Of a DNA stretch of 64,000 bases, positions 8,205 to 16,415 are shown piece after piece; positions within the stretch are counted from its first letter, which is position 1; each line of letters opens with the position of its first letter. The DNA comes from Gemmatimonadales bacterium (lineage in GTDB: Bacteria > Gemmatimonadota > Gemmatimonadetes > Gemmatimonadales > GWC2-71-9). The DNA lies in contig DASUJH010000025.1 of assembly GCA_036279355.1 (NCBI GenBank), positions 17,856 to 81,855 on the forward strand. Reading direction: 5' to 3'. The translations under genes and the position numbers were made by a program. The notes beneath the pieces are model-generated. The model ran no database searches, was not told the DNA's origin, and worked only from the letters and a program-made list of their open reading frames with translations.

Positions 8205-8806
8205 TGCCCGCCGGGCGGGGCATGCGTCGTATCGGAGTTCCGTGCGTTGCCGCCGCGGCGAGCTTGGCACTCGTTGCCGCGGCGGCGGCGCAGGACACCA
8301 CCGCGGGGCAATCCAGGGCGCAGATATGCACGGCGTGCCACGGGCCGGGCGGCAGCTCGGCCCAGCCGCTCGTGCCCAATCTCGCCGGCCAGACCTCCCG
8401 ATACCTTTATCTCCAACTCAAGGACTTCAAGGAAGACCGCCGGGCGGACCCGCTCATGACGCCCGTCGCCAAGTCGCTCGAGCGGCAGGACATGTACGAC
8501 GTGGCCGCGTATTTCTCCGCGCAACCGCTGCACCCCGCCGAATTCAAGACCGATCCGGCGCGCGTGGCGCGCGGCGAGAAGAAGGCGGCCGAGACGCTCT
8601 GCACCATGTGCCACCTGGGGGAGTTCAAGGGGCAGAACGAGATTCCGCGCGTGGCGGGGCAGCAGCACGACTATGTGGTGAAACAGCTCACGGCGTTCAA
8701 GACCGGCACACGGACGAACGACGCGGGAACCATGGCGAGCGTCGCCAAGACGCTTTCGGACGAAGACATCGAGGATCTGGCGCACTATCTCGCAAGCCTT
8801 CGGTGA
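8204..8806 (+). CDS. Dihaem cytochrome c (c4-like), electron acceptor for the PQQ dehydrogenase
   Basis: 200 residues: a signal peptide (CVAAAASLALVAAAAAQ), then two class I cytochrome modules. Haem motifs are CTACH and CTMCH, each followed by a conserved Leu/Pro segment and a distal Met region (DPLMTPVAKSL, AGTMASVAKTL). The layout is that of cytochrome c4 or the subunit partnering quinoprotein dehydrogenases. The ATG overlaps the dehydrogenase stop as TGATG, which implies translational coupling. A second ATG six codons on has a purine-rich stretch before it and gives a cleaner signal peptide. It is exported, and haem is attached in the periplasm. Confidence 0.88.
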   Translation: MPAGRGMRRIGVPCVAAAASLALVAAAAAQDTTAGQSRAQICTACHGPGGSSAQPLVPNLAGQTSRYLYLQLKDFKEDRRADPLMTPVAKSLERQDMYDVAAYFSAQPLHPAEFKTDPARVARGEKKAAETLCTMCHLGEFKGQNEIPRVAGQQHDYVVKQLTAFKTGTRTNDAGTMASVAKTLSDEDIEDLAHYLASLR

Positions 8807-8927
8807 CCTCACGCGCGCCCGCCGCGGCCTTCCGCCCCGGCTCGCCGCCGCGCTCGCGTTCGGGGCGGCGGGCGCGCTGCTGCCGGCGGTCTGGTTCGGC
8901 CCCGTTCTCGTCACCAGCCGAGATTGG

Positions 8928-9266
8928 GTGAGTTGGCTCCTCTACCTGGGCCTGCCCGCGCTGGCGGCTGCTGCCGCGGGCGCGCTCTTCGGCCGGCCGC
9001 TGGTGGCGCCGTCGGGCCCGGGGCGCGACGGCGCGGCCATGCTGCGCGGGGCCGGCATCGCGACGGTCGCCCTCATCTTCTTCGCCCCGCTCTATGCCTG
9101 CGTGGTCAAGTGGACCGAGCCGGGATGGACCAGCGTGGTCGGCCTCACGCTCCTCGTCATCTTTTTCGCGGCGCTCGCCATGTGGTGGGCGCTCGCCGCC
9201 ATGGGCGGGCTCGTGGGCTGGGCGCTCTACCGGTTCTCGCTCCGCGCGGGGCGGCCGGGCGCCTGA
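8928..9266 (+). CDS. Small membrane protein, true start uncertain
   Basis: As called from the GTG it has 112 residues and three hydrophobic stretches (LLYLGLPALAAAAAGALFG, AGIATVALIFFAPLYACVV, VVGLTLLVIFFAALAMWWAL). The same frame upstream, back to about 8805, has coding-like third positions and one more hydrophobic segment (LAAALAFGAAGALLPAVWF) but no ATG, GTG or TTG. A GTG overlapping the cytochrome stop at 8803 is one base out of frame with it. So the real gene may start there and carry an indel, or use an unusual start. No family is recognised; it follows the PQQ dehydrogenase pair. Confidence 0.5.
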   Translation: MSWLLYLGLPALAAAAAGALFGRPLVAPSGPGRDGAAMLRGAGIATVALIFFAPLYACVVKWTEPGWTSVVGLTLLVIFFAALAMWWALAAMGGLVGWALYRFSLRAGRPGA

Positions 9267-9347
9267 GGCGGCCCCGCGCCGCGCCGGCCGTTGCGGTCGG
9301 GAGCCGCGGCGCGCAGCTTGGGTGGGCCACTTGCTCCGGAGGACCCC

Positions 9348-9581
9348 ATGGCACAATGTGAAGTCTGCGGCAACGACTACGAGCTGTCGTTTCAGGTCGT
9401 CGCCGCCGGCCATACCCATACGTTCGACAGCTTCGAGTGCGCCATCAACAAGCTGGCGCCGATTTGCGACCACTGCGGCTGCAAGATCATCGGCCACGGC
9501 ATCGCGGCCAGCGGCACGTTCTACTGCTGCGCCCATTGCGCGCGCAAGGAAGGCGTCACGACGGTAGCGGACCGCGCGTAG
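9348..9581 (+). CDS. Small Cys-rich metal-binding protein (metallothionein/TRASH-like)
   Basis: 77 residues with ten cysteines: CEVCGNDY at the N-terminus, a lone Cys in DSFECAI, CDHCGC in the middle, and CCAHC near the end. HTHTFDSFE is a conserved core. The pattern fits a small zinc-ribbon or TRASH-like protein that is often labelled prokaryotic metallothionein. It has no signal peptide, so it is cytoplasmic; likely roles are zinc storage or binding. A strong GGAGG lies eight bases before the ATG, which rules out the longer in-frame start at 9291. Confidence 0.75.
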   Translation: MAQCEVCGNDYELSFQVVAAGHTHTFDSFECAINKLAPICDHCGCKIIGHGIAASGTFYCCAHCARKEGVTTVADRA

Positions 9582-9621
9582 GCGACAGCGAACGCGACAG
9601 CGAACGCGAACGCGCGCGCGC
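9582..9621. repeat. Short GCGACAGCGAAC tandem repeat between genes
   Basis: Immediately after the Cys-rich gene the sequence repeats GCGACAGCGAAC twice, then GCGAAC and an alternating GC run. It is simple-sequence filler between a stop and the methyltransferase start; no function is evident. Confidence 0.6.
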
Positions 9622-9662
9622 CAGGCGGCGCGGCGGCGGCGATGAACTCGCGAGGTGCGGCG

Positions 9663-10475
9663 ATGACGACGTACGCGATTCGCGGCGGTGAAGAGGGCGC
9701 GCGGCGGCTCGAGCTGGTCGCGCATATCATGGAACCGGCGACCGCAGCGCTCCACGCGGCCGCCGGCGTCGGTCCCGGCATGACCTGCCTCGACTTCGGC
9801 TGCGGGCCCGGACACGTGAGCCGCGCGCTGGCTCGGCGGGTCGCACCGGGCGGACGCGTCGTCGGCATCGACGTCGACGCGGTCAAGCTCGACGCGGCCC
9901 GGCGCGAGTGCGACCGCGCCGGCCTCGCCAACGTCGAGTTCCGGATGAGCGACGCGACCCTGTGGGCCGAGCCGGACAGCTACGACGTCGCGTACGGCCG
10001 CTTCATCATGTCGCACCTCGCCGAGCGCGGGGCGATCATCGGCCGGCTGGTCGAGGCGCTCCGCCCGGGTGGAGTGCTGATGCTGGAGGACATCGAATTC
10101 GCCGGCTCCTTCTGCTGGCCGCCGAATGCCGCCTATACCCGGTATTGCGAGCTCTACGGCGCCGTCATTGCGCGGCGCGGCGGCGACCCCGATCTCGGCC
10201 CGCGGTTGTACCCGCTCTGCGTCGACGCGGGACTCGAGGACGTGCATGTCGGAGTCGTGCAGTTCGTCCATGCCGCCCGCGCGCCCGAGAAGCAGCTCTG
10301 TCTGACGACGATGGTGAACATCTGCGACGCGGTCGAGGCCGAGGGGCTCGCGAGCAGCGAGGAGCTGGCGGAGACCGTCGCCGCGCTCGCCGCATTCACC
10401 GACGACCCGCGGTCGCTCCTGGGCTCGCCCCGCGTTTTCCAGGTGTGGGGACGGAAGCCCGCACGCCGCAGCTGA
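9663..10475 (+). CDS. Class I SAM-dependent methyltransferase
   Basis: 270 residues with the Rossmann methyltransferase motifs in order: motif I CLDFGCGPGHVSRALAR, the acidic loop GIDVDAVKLDAA, motif II region MSDATLWAE, and motif III GGVLMLEDIEFAG. The C-terminal third (from NAAYTRYCELYG) resembles the extended domain of ubiquinone/menaquinone-type and small-molecule methyltransferases in soil bacteria. The methyl acceptor is unknown. The ATG at 9663 follows GAGGTG at good spacing; an ATG seven codons earlier is in frame. A close relative lies two genes downstream, so the pair looks like a duplication around a DUF488 gene. Confidence 0.83.
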   Translation: MTTYAIRGGEEGARRLELVAHIMEPATAALHAAAGVGPGMTCLDFGCGPGHVSRALARRVAPGGRVVGIDVDAVKLDAARRECDRAGLANVEFRMSDATLWAEPDSYDVAYGRFIMSHLAERGAIIGRLVEALRPGGVLMLEDIEFAGSFCWPPNAAYTRYCELYGAVIARRGGDPDLGPRLYPLCVDAGLEDVHVGVVQFVHAARAPEKQLCLTTMVNICDAVEAEGLASSEELAETVAALAAFTDDPRSLLGSPRVFQVWGRKPARRS

Positions 10476-10479
10476 GGCC

Positions 10480-10971
10480 ATGCCGGCACGCAGGCCGGTG
10501 AATCGACGCGCCGCGCCGACGCACTCGATCGCCACGATCGGCTATCAGGGCGCCACCGCACGGAACGTGGTCGACACGCTGCTGGCCGCCGGCATCGATC
10601 TGCTCGTCGATGTGCGCGCCGTCGCCAGCTCGCGCCGCCCCGGCTTTTCCAAGTCGCTGCTCGCCGCGCACCTGATGGAAGGCGGCATCGAGTACCTCCA
10701 TCTCCGCGCGCTCGGCACGCCGGCCGCGGGGCGCGCCGCCGCCCGCGCCGGGCGGCATGAAGAAATGCGGACGATCTACCTGGGCCACCTCGTGCTGCCG
10801 GAGGCGCAGGCGGCGCTCGATGCGTTGGCCGACCTGGTGCGCGCCGGCCGCCGCGCCTGCCTCCTCTGCTTCGAGGCCGACGCCGCCCACTGCCACCGGA
10901 GCATGGTGGCCGCCGCACTCGACGCGCTGGTGCCGGTGCGCGTCGTCCACCTCGACCCGTCCGGAGCATGA
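10480..10971 (+). CDS. DUF488 family protein
   Basis: 163 residues with the DUF488 signature: TIGYQG at residues 19-24, a DVRAVASSRRPGFSK block, and a C-terminal LLCFEADAAHCHRSMVA motif with Cys and His that suggest a metal or catalytic site. Function in the family is poorly defined. It begins four bases after the first methyltransferase stop, and its stop overlaps the ATG of the second methyltransferase, so the three genes are probably one operon. Confidence 0.85.
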   Translation: MPARRPVNRRAAPTHSIATIGYQGATARNVVDTLLAAGIDLLVDVRAVASSRRPGFSKSLLAAHLMEGGIEYLHLRALGTPAAGRAAARAGRHEEMRTIYLGHLVLPEAQAALDALADLVRAGRRACLLCFEADAAHCHRSMVAAALDALVPVRVVHLDPSGA

Positions 10972-11801
10972 CCATGGCCCCCGCAGCGCCCAGCTACGCG
11001 CTCGGCCACTCCGAGGCGGAGCTCGAGCGGCTGATCCAGCAGTCGCGATTCTTCGGCGAGCTGACCGAGGAGCTGTTCCAGCGCGCCGGCATCCTCCCCG
11101 GCATGCGCGTGCTCGACATCGGCTGCGGCCCGGGCGACGTGTCGTTTCTCGCCGCGCGCGTGGTGGGGCCATCGGGCTCGGTGCTCGGCGTCGACCGCTC
11201 GGCCGACGCCATCCGCCTCGCGCGCGAGCGGGCCGCGGGCGCCGGGCTCACGAACGTCACCTTCGCCGAGGGCAGCCTCGACGAGCTCGACGTGGGCGGG
11301 GAGTTCGACGCGCTCGTCGGCCGCCTCGTGCTCCTGTATCTCGCCGACCCGGCGGCCACCCTGCGGCGGCTCCGGCGGCATCTCAAGGCCGGCGCGCTCG
11401 TCGTGATGCACGAGATGATCATGAGCACCGCCGTCGCCCTGCCCGCGTACCCGCTCTTCGAAAACGTCGGCTGGTGGGTCCTCGAGTCGTTCAGGCGGAG
11501 CGGCGCGGACACCGAGATGGGCGCGAAGCTCTTGACGACGTTCGTCGACGCCGGACTGCCGGCGCCGCAGATGGTGATGCGCAATCGGATCGACGGCGGC
11601 CCCGGTGCCCCCACGTACGCCGCGCTCGCGCATCTGATCCGCAGCCTGCTCCCCGCGATCGAGCGCTACGGCGTGGCGACGGCCGACGAAATCAGGATCG
11701 ATACGCTGGCCGACCGCCTCCGCGAGGAAACCGTCCGGGGGCGCGGTGTCGTCATCGCGCCCGCGCTGGTAGGCGCGTGGGCCGTCGAGCCGGGGGGGTA
11801 G
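10968..11801 (+). CDS. Class I SAM-dependent methyltransferase (second copy)
   Basis: 277 residues. Motif I is VLDIGCGPGDVSFLAARVVG, then GVDRSADAIRLARERA and EGSLDELDVGG; motif III is GALVVMHEMIM. Layout and C-terminal extension match the methyltransferase at 9663, pointing to a paralogous pair. The ATG overlaps the DUF488 stop as ATGA. The substrate is unknown. After its stop a short hydrophobic frame (about 11802-11857) has no start codon and is not called. Confidence 0.83.
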   Translation: MTMAPAAPSYALGHSEAELERLIQQSRFFGELTEELFQRAGILPGMRVLDIGCGPGDVSFLAARVVGPSGSVLGVDRSADAIRLARERAAGAGLTNVTFAEGSLDELDVGGEFDALVGRLVLLYLADPAATLRRLRRHLKAGALVVMHEMIMSTAVALPAYPLFENVGWWVLESFRRSGADTEMGAKLLTTFVDAGLPAPQMVMRNRIDGGPGAPTYAALAHLIRSLLPAIERYGVATADEIRIDTLADRLREETVRGRGVVIAPALVGAWAVEPGG

Positions 11802-11910
11802 TCATTCTCGCCGTCGTGCTGGTGCTGCTCCGCTACGTGCTCGTCCATTACGCCTGACGCACCGCCTCCGTCTGGCGATTTCGCGCCCGCCGGGCCACCT
11901 TCACAGCCAA

Positions 11911-13941
11911 ATGACCGATCTCGCCGCGCAGCTCCAGGCCACCCTGGGCGACGCATATCGCCTCGACCGCGAGCTGGGCGGCGGTGGGATGTCGCGCGTC
12001 TTCCTGGCCCATGAGACGGCGCTCGGCCGGCGGGTGGTGGTCAAGGTGCTGCTGCCCGAGCTCGCGGCGGGTGTGAGCGTGGAGCGCTTTCGGCGCGAGA
12101 TCCAGCTGGCGGCGCAGCTCCAGCACCCGCACATCGTCCCGCTGCTCTCTGCCGGCGAGTCGGAGGGGCTGCCGTTTTTCACGATGCCGTTCATCGCGGG
12201 CGAATCGCTCAGGGTGCGCCTCGGCCGCGAAGGCGAGCTGCCGATCAACGAGACGCTGCGCATCCTGCGCGATGTGGTGTCGGCAATCGCATACGCCCAC
12301 GGCCACGGCGTCATGCACCGCGACATCAAGCCGGACAACGTGCTGCTCTCGGGCGGTGTCGCGGTGGTCACCGACTTCGGCGTGGCCAAGGCGCTGCGCG
12401 AGTCGGGGACGAGCAGCCACGCGATCGGCGACGCCGAGGCGGGCCCCACGGCGCTCACCTCGATGGGCATCGCCCTCGGTACGCCGGCGTACATGGCGCC
12501 CGAGCAGGCCACCGCCGATCCCACGACCGACCACCGCGCGGACATCTACGCCTTCGGTGCCATGGCGTACGAAATGCTCGCGGGGCGAGCGCCGTTTGCC
12601 GGCCGCTCGCCCCAGGCCACGCTCGCCGCGCATGCGATCGAAGCGCCCGAATCGGTGGACCGGCTCCGTCCCGGCGTGCCGCCATTGCTCGGCACACTCG
12701 TCATGCAGTGCCTCGCCAAGCGACCGGCCGATCGGCCACAGACGGCGCTCGAGGTGCAGCACACGCTGGACGCGATCGGAACGCCGACCGGCGGTACCAC
12801 GCCCACGCGCGTCGTCGCACCCGCAGGGCGCGGCACCGCCGCGGCGACGACGCCGGCCGGCACGCACCCCGGCGGCGATGCTGACGCACCGGAAGCGGCG
12901 GGGACGCCCACGGGCCACGGACAACGGGGGCGCGCGGTGACGCTCGCCGCGGCCGGCGGTGTGCTCGTGCTTGCCGCGGCCGTCCTGCTCCGGCAGGCGC
13001 GCACGCCCAACCCGCAGTCGGGACCGACTGAGGCGCCGATCACGTCGCCGGCTGCGGCGCCCGCGGTGCCGTCGCCGCCGAAGCCAGCGGCGCCGGCTGC
13101 TTCAGCGGGGGACTCGGCAGCGGCAGATTCGTCCCCCGCGGCCGCGCAGGCGCAGCGACCGGAGCACGCGGCGCCGGAGAAGCACGAAGCCGAATCGGCG
13201 AGAACTCGGCCTCCGACCGCTGCACCGGTCAGACGTGCGCGGGCCCGGGATTCGTCGGCGGGAGCGGCCCGGGATTCGCTCGCCGCCGCGGCCCGAGAGC
13301 GCAAAGCGCAACTATCCGCGCCCCCAACATCCGCGCGGCAACCATCCGCGCCGCCACCAGCGCTTCGCGATTCCGCCCGCCGCACCGCACCGAGCGACTC
13401 CGCCCTTGCGCGCGTTCGCCCGCGGGACTCGGCGGTCCCTGCGCCGGTGACGCCTTCCCTTACGCCGCGGGTGAGCGCGCCGCCCTCATCGAGCGCGGTT
13501 CTTCCGCAGCGCGCCTCGTCGGCCGCAGTGACCCCCTCCCCCTCGCCGTCGGCTCAGTCGCAGGCGCCCCCACCCCCGCCCCCGCCGGCGGCGGCGCCGC
13601 GGCCGGCCCAGGTCGATGCGCGCGCGGCGATTCGCGGCCTCGTCGCCGACTACGCGGCCGCAGTCCGGTCGCGCAGCGTGGCCGACCTCCGCCGCATCTA
13701 TCCGGCAATGACCGCTTCGCAGCAGCAGTCGTGGGAGCAGTTTTTCACGATCGTGAGCCACGTCGACGCGCAGCTTGGGCTCGCGCAGCTCTCGATCGGA
13801 ACGGGCGCGGCCGACGGACAGGTGACCGGCTCCTACACCTACACCAACGAGAGCACACACCGGCGCGAGGAGCAGGCGATTTCCTTCCACGCGGCGTTCC
13901 GGCTCGCGCCGGGCGGCTGGCAGATCAGCGAGGTGCGCTAG
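11911..13941 (+). CDS. Membrane Ser/Thr protein kinase with extracytoplasmic SnoaL-like C-terminal domain
   Basis: 676 residues. The kinase domain spans about 16-275: glycine loop ELGGGGMSRVF, lysine VVVKVL at 45, catalytic loop HRDIKPDN near 135, DFG near 154, and GTPAYMAPEQ. A single transmembrane helix lies at about 343-361 (VTLAAAGGVLVLAAAVLL). A long Pro/Ala/Ser linker with many DS and RDS steps follows. The last 110 residues (from AIRGLVADYAAAVRSRSVAD) have the look of a SnoaL/NTF2-like domain placed outside the membrane. It may sense a ligand and signal through Hanks-type phosphorylation in the cytoplasm. No Shine-Dalgarno is obvious before the ATG. The kinase assignment is firm; the C-terminal domain is a weaker call. 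Confidence 0.9.
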   Translation: MTDLAAQLQATLGDAYRLDRELGGGGMSRVFLAHETALGRRVVVKVLLPELAAGVSVERFRREIQLAAQLQHPHIVPLLSAGESEGLPFFTMPFIAGESLRVRLGREGELPINETLRILRDVVSAIAYAHGHGVMHRDIKPDNVLLSGGVAVVTDFGVAKALRESGTSSHAIGDAEAGPTALTSMGIALGTPAYMAPEQATADPTTDHRADIYAFGAMAYEMLAGRAPFAGRSPQATLAAHAIEAPESVDRLRPGVPPLLGTLVMQCLAKRPADRPQTALEVQHTLDAIGTPTGGTTPTRVVAPAGRGTAAATTPAGTHPGGDADAPEAAGTPTGHGQRGRAVTLAAAGGVLVLAAAVLLRQARTPNPQSGPTEAPITSPAAAPAVPSPPKPAAPAASAGDSAAADSSPAAAQAQRPEHAAPEKHEAESARTRPPTAAPVRRARARDSSAGAARDSLAAAARERKAQLSAPPTSARQPSAPPPALRDSARRTAPSDSALARVRPRDSAVPAPVTPSLTPRVSAPPSSSAVLPQRASSAAVTPSPSPSAQSQAPPPPPPPAAAPRPAQVDARAAIRGLVADYAAAVRSRSVADLRRIYPAMTASQQQSWEQFFTIVSHVDAQLGLAQLSIGTGAADGQVTGSYTYTNESTHRREEQAISFHAAFRLAPGGWQISEVR

Positions 13942-13947
13942 CCGCCG

Positions 13948-15288
13948 TCAGAAGTTGTACTCGAGCCCCGCCGTCCAGATGAGGTTCGGCCGGAGCCCGC
14001 CGCGGTTGAGCGGCCACTCGGTGTTGGCGATGAAGGTGACGCCCTGCACCGCCGTGAGCTTGACGCCGAGCGAAGCATCGACCAGATCGTCGCGGGTGTC
14101 GGGGATCGTGGTGGGCGTGATGACGCGGCGGTAGGGTGACTGGATCACGACCGGCGCCGGCACCACGAGCGGATTGGTGCCGACCTGCAGCTCGGAGATG
14201 ACGTCCGCCGCGAGCGTAGCCCACGGCGCCAAGAGCTGGTCGAACCCCGCCGTGGCCAGCACCGCGTCGGTCTGGAACTCGCCGCCGCGGTAGGCATACC
14301 CCACGTTCACGTGCGGCGAGAAGGCGCCGAACCGGGCCGACGCCACGGCGAGCCCGCGCACGGCAAAGGCGCCCGCGCCGAGCAGGTCCTCTTCGCTGCC
14401 GGTCGGGAAGCGCACGTCGGCGAGGAGCGCGAGCGAGAGCGGATCGCCCCGGCGCAGGTTGACCTTGGCTCGCGCGGCCACGTCGCCCAGGCCCGTCGCC
14501 GCTCCCTCGACGAAGCGCGTCGCGGTGAGCACCGGATTGGTGGGCGTGCCGCCGAAGAAGTGGACGGCGGGCGGCGGCCCGAACGGGTTGATCTGCGCGC
14601 TGCTGTTGCCGCGCATCGAGGTGGTGACGATCGGCAACACGACCCCGAGGTCCACCCGATCGGTGATGCCGTAGGTGAGCAGAAACGAGGTGACCGTGAC
14701 GTGGATGTCGAGCGCGAGCCCGAGGTCGATCGTCTCGTTCTCGACCGTCGGCACGCCCATGAGCGAGCAGTCGCCCCCCGCCACCGAATCACAGCCGGGA
14801 AAGTCCACGTTGGCGTGGGTGAAGGTGAAGCGTACATTGTCGAGGTCCACGCCGCGGAACGTCTTGAAGCTGAGGCCCGTGCGGGTCACCCCCGCCAGCA
14901 TGCGCCCGCGGCCCAGCGTCTGCGCGCGCTCGCCGAAGATGGGCCCCGCCGATGTCGACGTGCGGGTCGGCACGCCGCCCTCGAAGCTGAACGTCGAGCC
15001 GCCGCTCGCCGCGCTCACCGGCACGTCCGCCGCGCTGCTCCCCACCGCGTCGGTGAGGAAGGCAATCACCGTTCCGTTGCTCGAGGCCGCCGAGGGAATG
15101 AAGTGGCTGCCGTGGATGCGGATCGACTCGGGATTGTTGGGATCGCCCGAGCCGCCGAGGAAGAGCGGGTCCTGGCCGGCGGTAAAGATGAAGAGCTGCG
15201 AAATCTGATCGCGGAGGTGCTGGGCGTACGCGGGCGCCGGGAGGGCAGCGGGCACGGCCAGCGCGACGGTCACGAGAAGGCGGCGCAT
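13948..15288 (-). CDS. Outer-membrane beta-barrel protein, transporter-like
   Basis: 446 residues with a signal peptide (LLVTVALAVPAALPAPAYA) and a terminal aromatic residue, YNF, the usual recognition signal for barrel assembly. Alternating hydrophobic strands such as LLTYGITDRVDLGVVLPIV and FIANTEWPLN resemble the phenol-degradation (MetA) meta-pathway family of barrels. Its ligand is unknown. The N-terminal 110 residues, rich in Gly, Ser and Asn, may be a plug or surface region. It converges with the kinase gene, with only six bases between stops, and faces a 168-base promoter region on the other side. Confidence 0.8.
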   Translation of the reverse strand: MRRLLVTVALAVPAALPAPAYAQHLRDQISQLFIFTAGQDPLFLGGSGDPNNPESIRIHGSHFIPSAASSNGTVIAFLTDAVGSSAADVPVSAASGGSTFSFEGGVPTRTSTSAGPIFGERAQTLGRGRMLAGVTRTGLSFKTFRGVDLDNVRFTFTHANVDFPGCDSVAGGDCSLMGVPTVENETIDLGLALDIHVTVTSFLLTYGITDRVDLGVVLPIVTTSMRGNSSAQINPFGPPPAVHFFGGTPTNPVLTATRFVEGAATGLGDVAARAKVNLRRGDPLSLALLADVRFPTGSEEDLLGAGAFAVRGLAVASARFGAFSPHVNVGYAYRGGEFQTDAVLATAGFDQLLAPWATLAADVISELQVGTNPLVVPAPVVIQSPYRRVITPTTIPDTRDDLVDASLGVKLTAVQGVTFIANTEWPLNRGGLRPNLIWTAGLEYNF

Positions 15289-15456
15289 GCAGTTTGCTGG
15301 CGAAATGGTGGAGGGGCACCGGACGTCACCGGCCCGCCATGACTAGCACGGATTCGACCACTCGGCAAGGGGCGCTGCAGAGCGTGTCGCCGGCGGCGTC
15401 GGACCGGCTGCACGGAAGCGAGCCGCCGTACGGATTCCCGGTTAGATTTCGGCCGC

Positions 15457-15765
15457 GTGCACGACTTGGCGCGCGATCCGACCTCTGAAATCGAGACTCA
15501 CGTGAGCAGCTATAAAGTCGAACAGCGGCGCCTGGTCCACCGCGGCCGAGAGTTCCATTTCGTGTCCTACGAGGGCCGGGTCGCCAACGAGCGCCGCGGG
15601 GAGTCCGCCCTGCCGCCCATGTGGTTTCTCATGAGCGAAGGCAAGCGCCGCGAGGTGATGCCGCAGACGATGGACCAGCCGGTCGAGGAAATCGACGGCG
15701 CGCTGCTGCGCTGGGTCGATGAGCAGGTGTTCGGGCTGGTCAGCGGCAGAGTGCGCTCCGCGTGA
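15457..15765 (+). CDS. Small conserved-looking protein of unknown function
   Basis: 102 residues from the GTG at 15457; a GTG at 15502 giving VSSYKVEQRRLVHRG is an equally possible start. The core YKVEQRRLVHRGREFHFVSY then PPMWFLMSEGKRREVMP looks like a compact soluble domain. No family, signal peptide or membrane segment is seen. It is not clearly in an operon: a good promoter sits between it and the next gene. Confidence 0.55.
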   Translation: MHDLARDPTSEIETHVSSYKVEQRRLVHRGREFHFVSYEGRVANERRGESALPPMWFLMSEGKRREVMPQTMDQPVEEIDGALLRWVDEQVFGLVSGRVRSA

Positions 15766-15772
15766 TGGCGCG

Positions 15773-15801
15773 CTGACAGGCGCCGCCGGCTCCGCTATCT
15801 T
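15773..15801 (+). promoter_or_regulatory. Sigma-70-type promoter before the small membrane gene
   Basis: CTGACA (five of six to TTGACA) and TATCTT are separated by 17 bases. Transcription should start near 15808, giving a short leader with GGAG before the ATG at 15829. It begins just after the stop of the previous gene. Confidence 0.55.
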
Positions 15802-15828
15802 CGCCAGGCAACCCGGAGATCGACCTCG

Positions 15829-16032
15829 ATGCGATTCGCTTCCCTGCTCCTCATCCTGCTCGGCGTAATCGGGACCGTGCTGGGCCTCGTCACCTTTGTC
15901 GAGCATCTTCGGAGCGCCACCGAGCGGCCGTTCTGGCTCGAGACTTACGGCGGCCCGGGGCCGATCATGGCGGGCGTCGCGCTGCTGCTGGTTGGACTCT
16001 ATCTCCGCTCGACGAGCCGCTCGGAACAATAA
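15829..16032 (+). CDS. Two-helix small membrane protein
   Basis: 67 residues with two transmembrane helices (FASLLLILLGVIGTVLGLVTF and PIMAGVALLLVGLYL) joined by a 20-residue loop, and a short charged tail. GGAG precedes the ATG. No family is recognised. It has its own promoter and is followed 24 bases later by another small gene. Confidence 0.6.
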   Translation: MRFASLLLILLGVIGTVLGLVTFVEHLRSATERPFWLETYGGPGPIMAGVALLLVGLYLRSTSRSEQ

Positions 16033-16056
16033 GCGCCGCGCGGCCTGGAGGACTAC

Positions 16057-16386
16057 ATGCCGATACCGCTCAGGCTGGACACTGACGACATCACCATCGC
16101 GTTTGACATTATGAGCATGAACGGCTCGCTCCAGCCGGGCGCGACCGTCACTACACCCGGCGGCGGGCGGCTCCGGTTCGACGGCCGAGTGCCGGCGGGC
16201 CAGGGCGGCGGCTCATCGGGGCGGCTCGATTTCGAGCTGCTCGACCTGCCGTCGGACGCCGCGGCACCGGTCGCGGCGTGGCTCTCCGAGCGTCTCAACG
16301 GGCGGGTGGCGACCGTGCGCGTGGGCGGCGTCGCCGTGCCCGCCGAGCCCGACGCCTTGCGCCGCGCGCTCGGCGGGCGCGCGTAG
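16057..16386 (+). CDS. Small soluble protein of unknown function
   Basis: 109 residues, acidic to neutral, with a Gly-rich middle (GQGGGSSG). A GGAGG seven bases upstream supports this ATG. The segment [20 protein letters not shown] looks like beta strands. It overlaps nothing and is followed 29 bases later by the MOSC-DinB gene in the same direction. No function can be assigned. Confidence 0.6.
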   Translation: MPIPLRLDTDDITIAFDIMSMNGSLQPGATVTTPGGGRLRFDGRVPAGQGGGSSGRLDFELLDLPSDAAAPVAAWLSERLNGRVATVRVGGVAVPAEPDALRRALGGRA

Positions 16387-16415
16387 GCGCGTCGGGTTTC
16401 CCGAGCCGCCGATCC

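Noticed and set aside
6219..8270. Long minus-strand frame opposite the PQQ dehydrogenase
   Set aside because: Shadow of the dehydrogenase; no motifs, and codon use fits the opposite strand.
2183..9600. A defence island built around the HtrA-like trio
   Set aside because: No nuclease, helicase, STAND or CBASS-type gene is nearby; the neighbours are ordinary metabolic and stress genes.
11802..11857. Hydrophobic micro-ORF after the second methyltransferase
   Set aside because: It has no ATG, GTG or TTG giving a useful length and no ribosome site.
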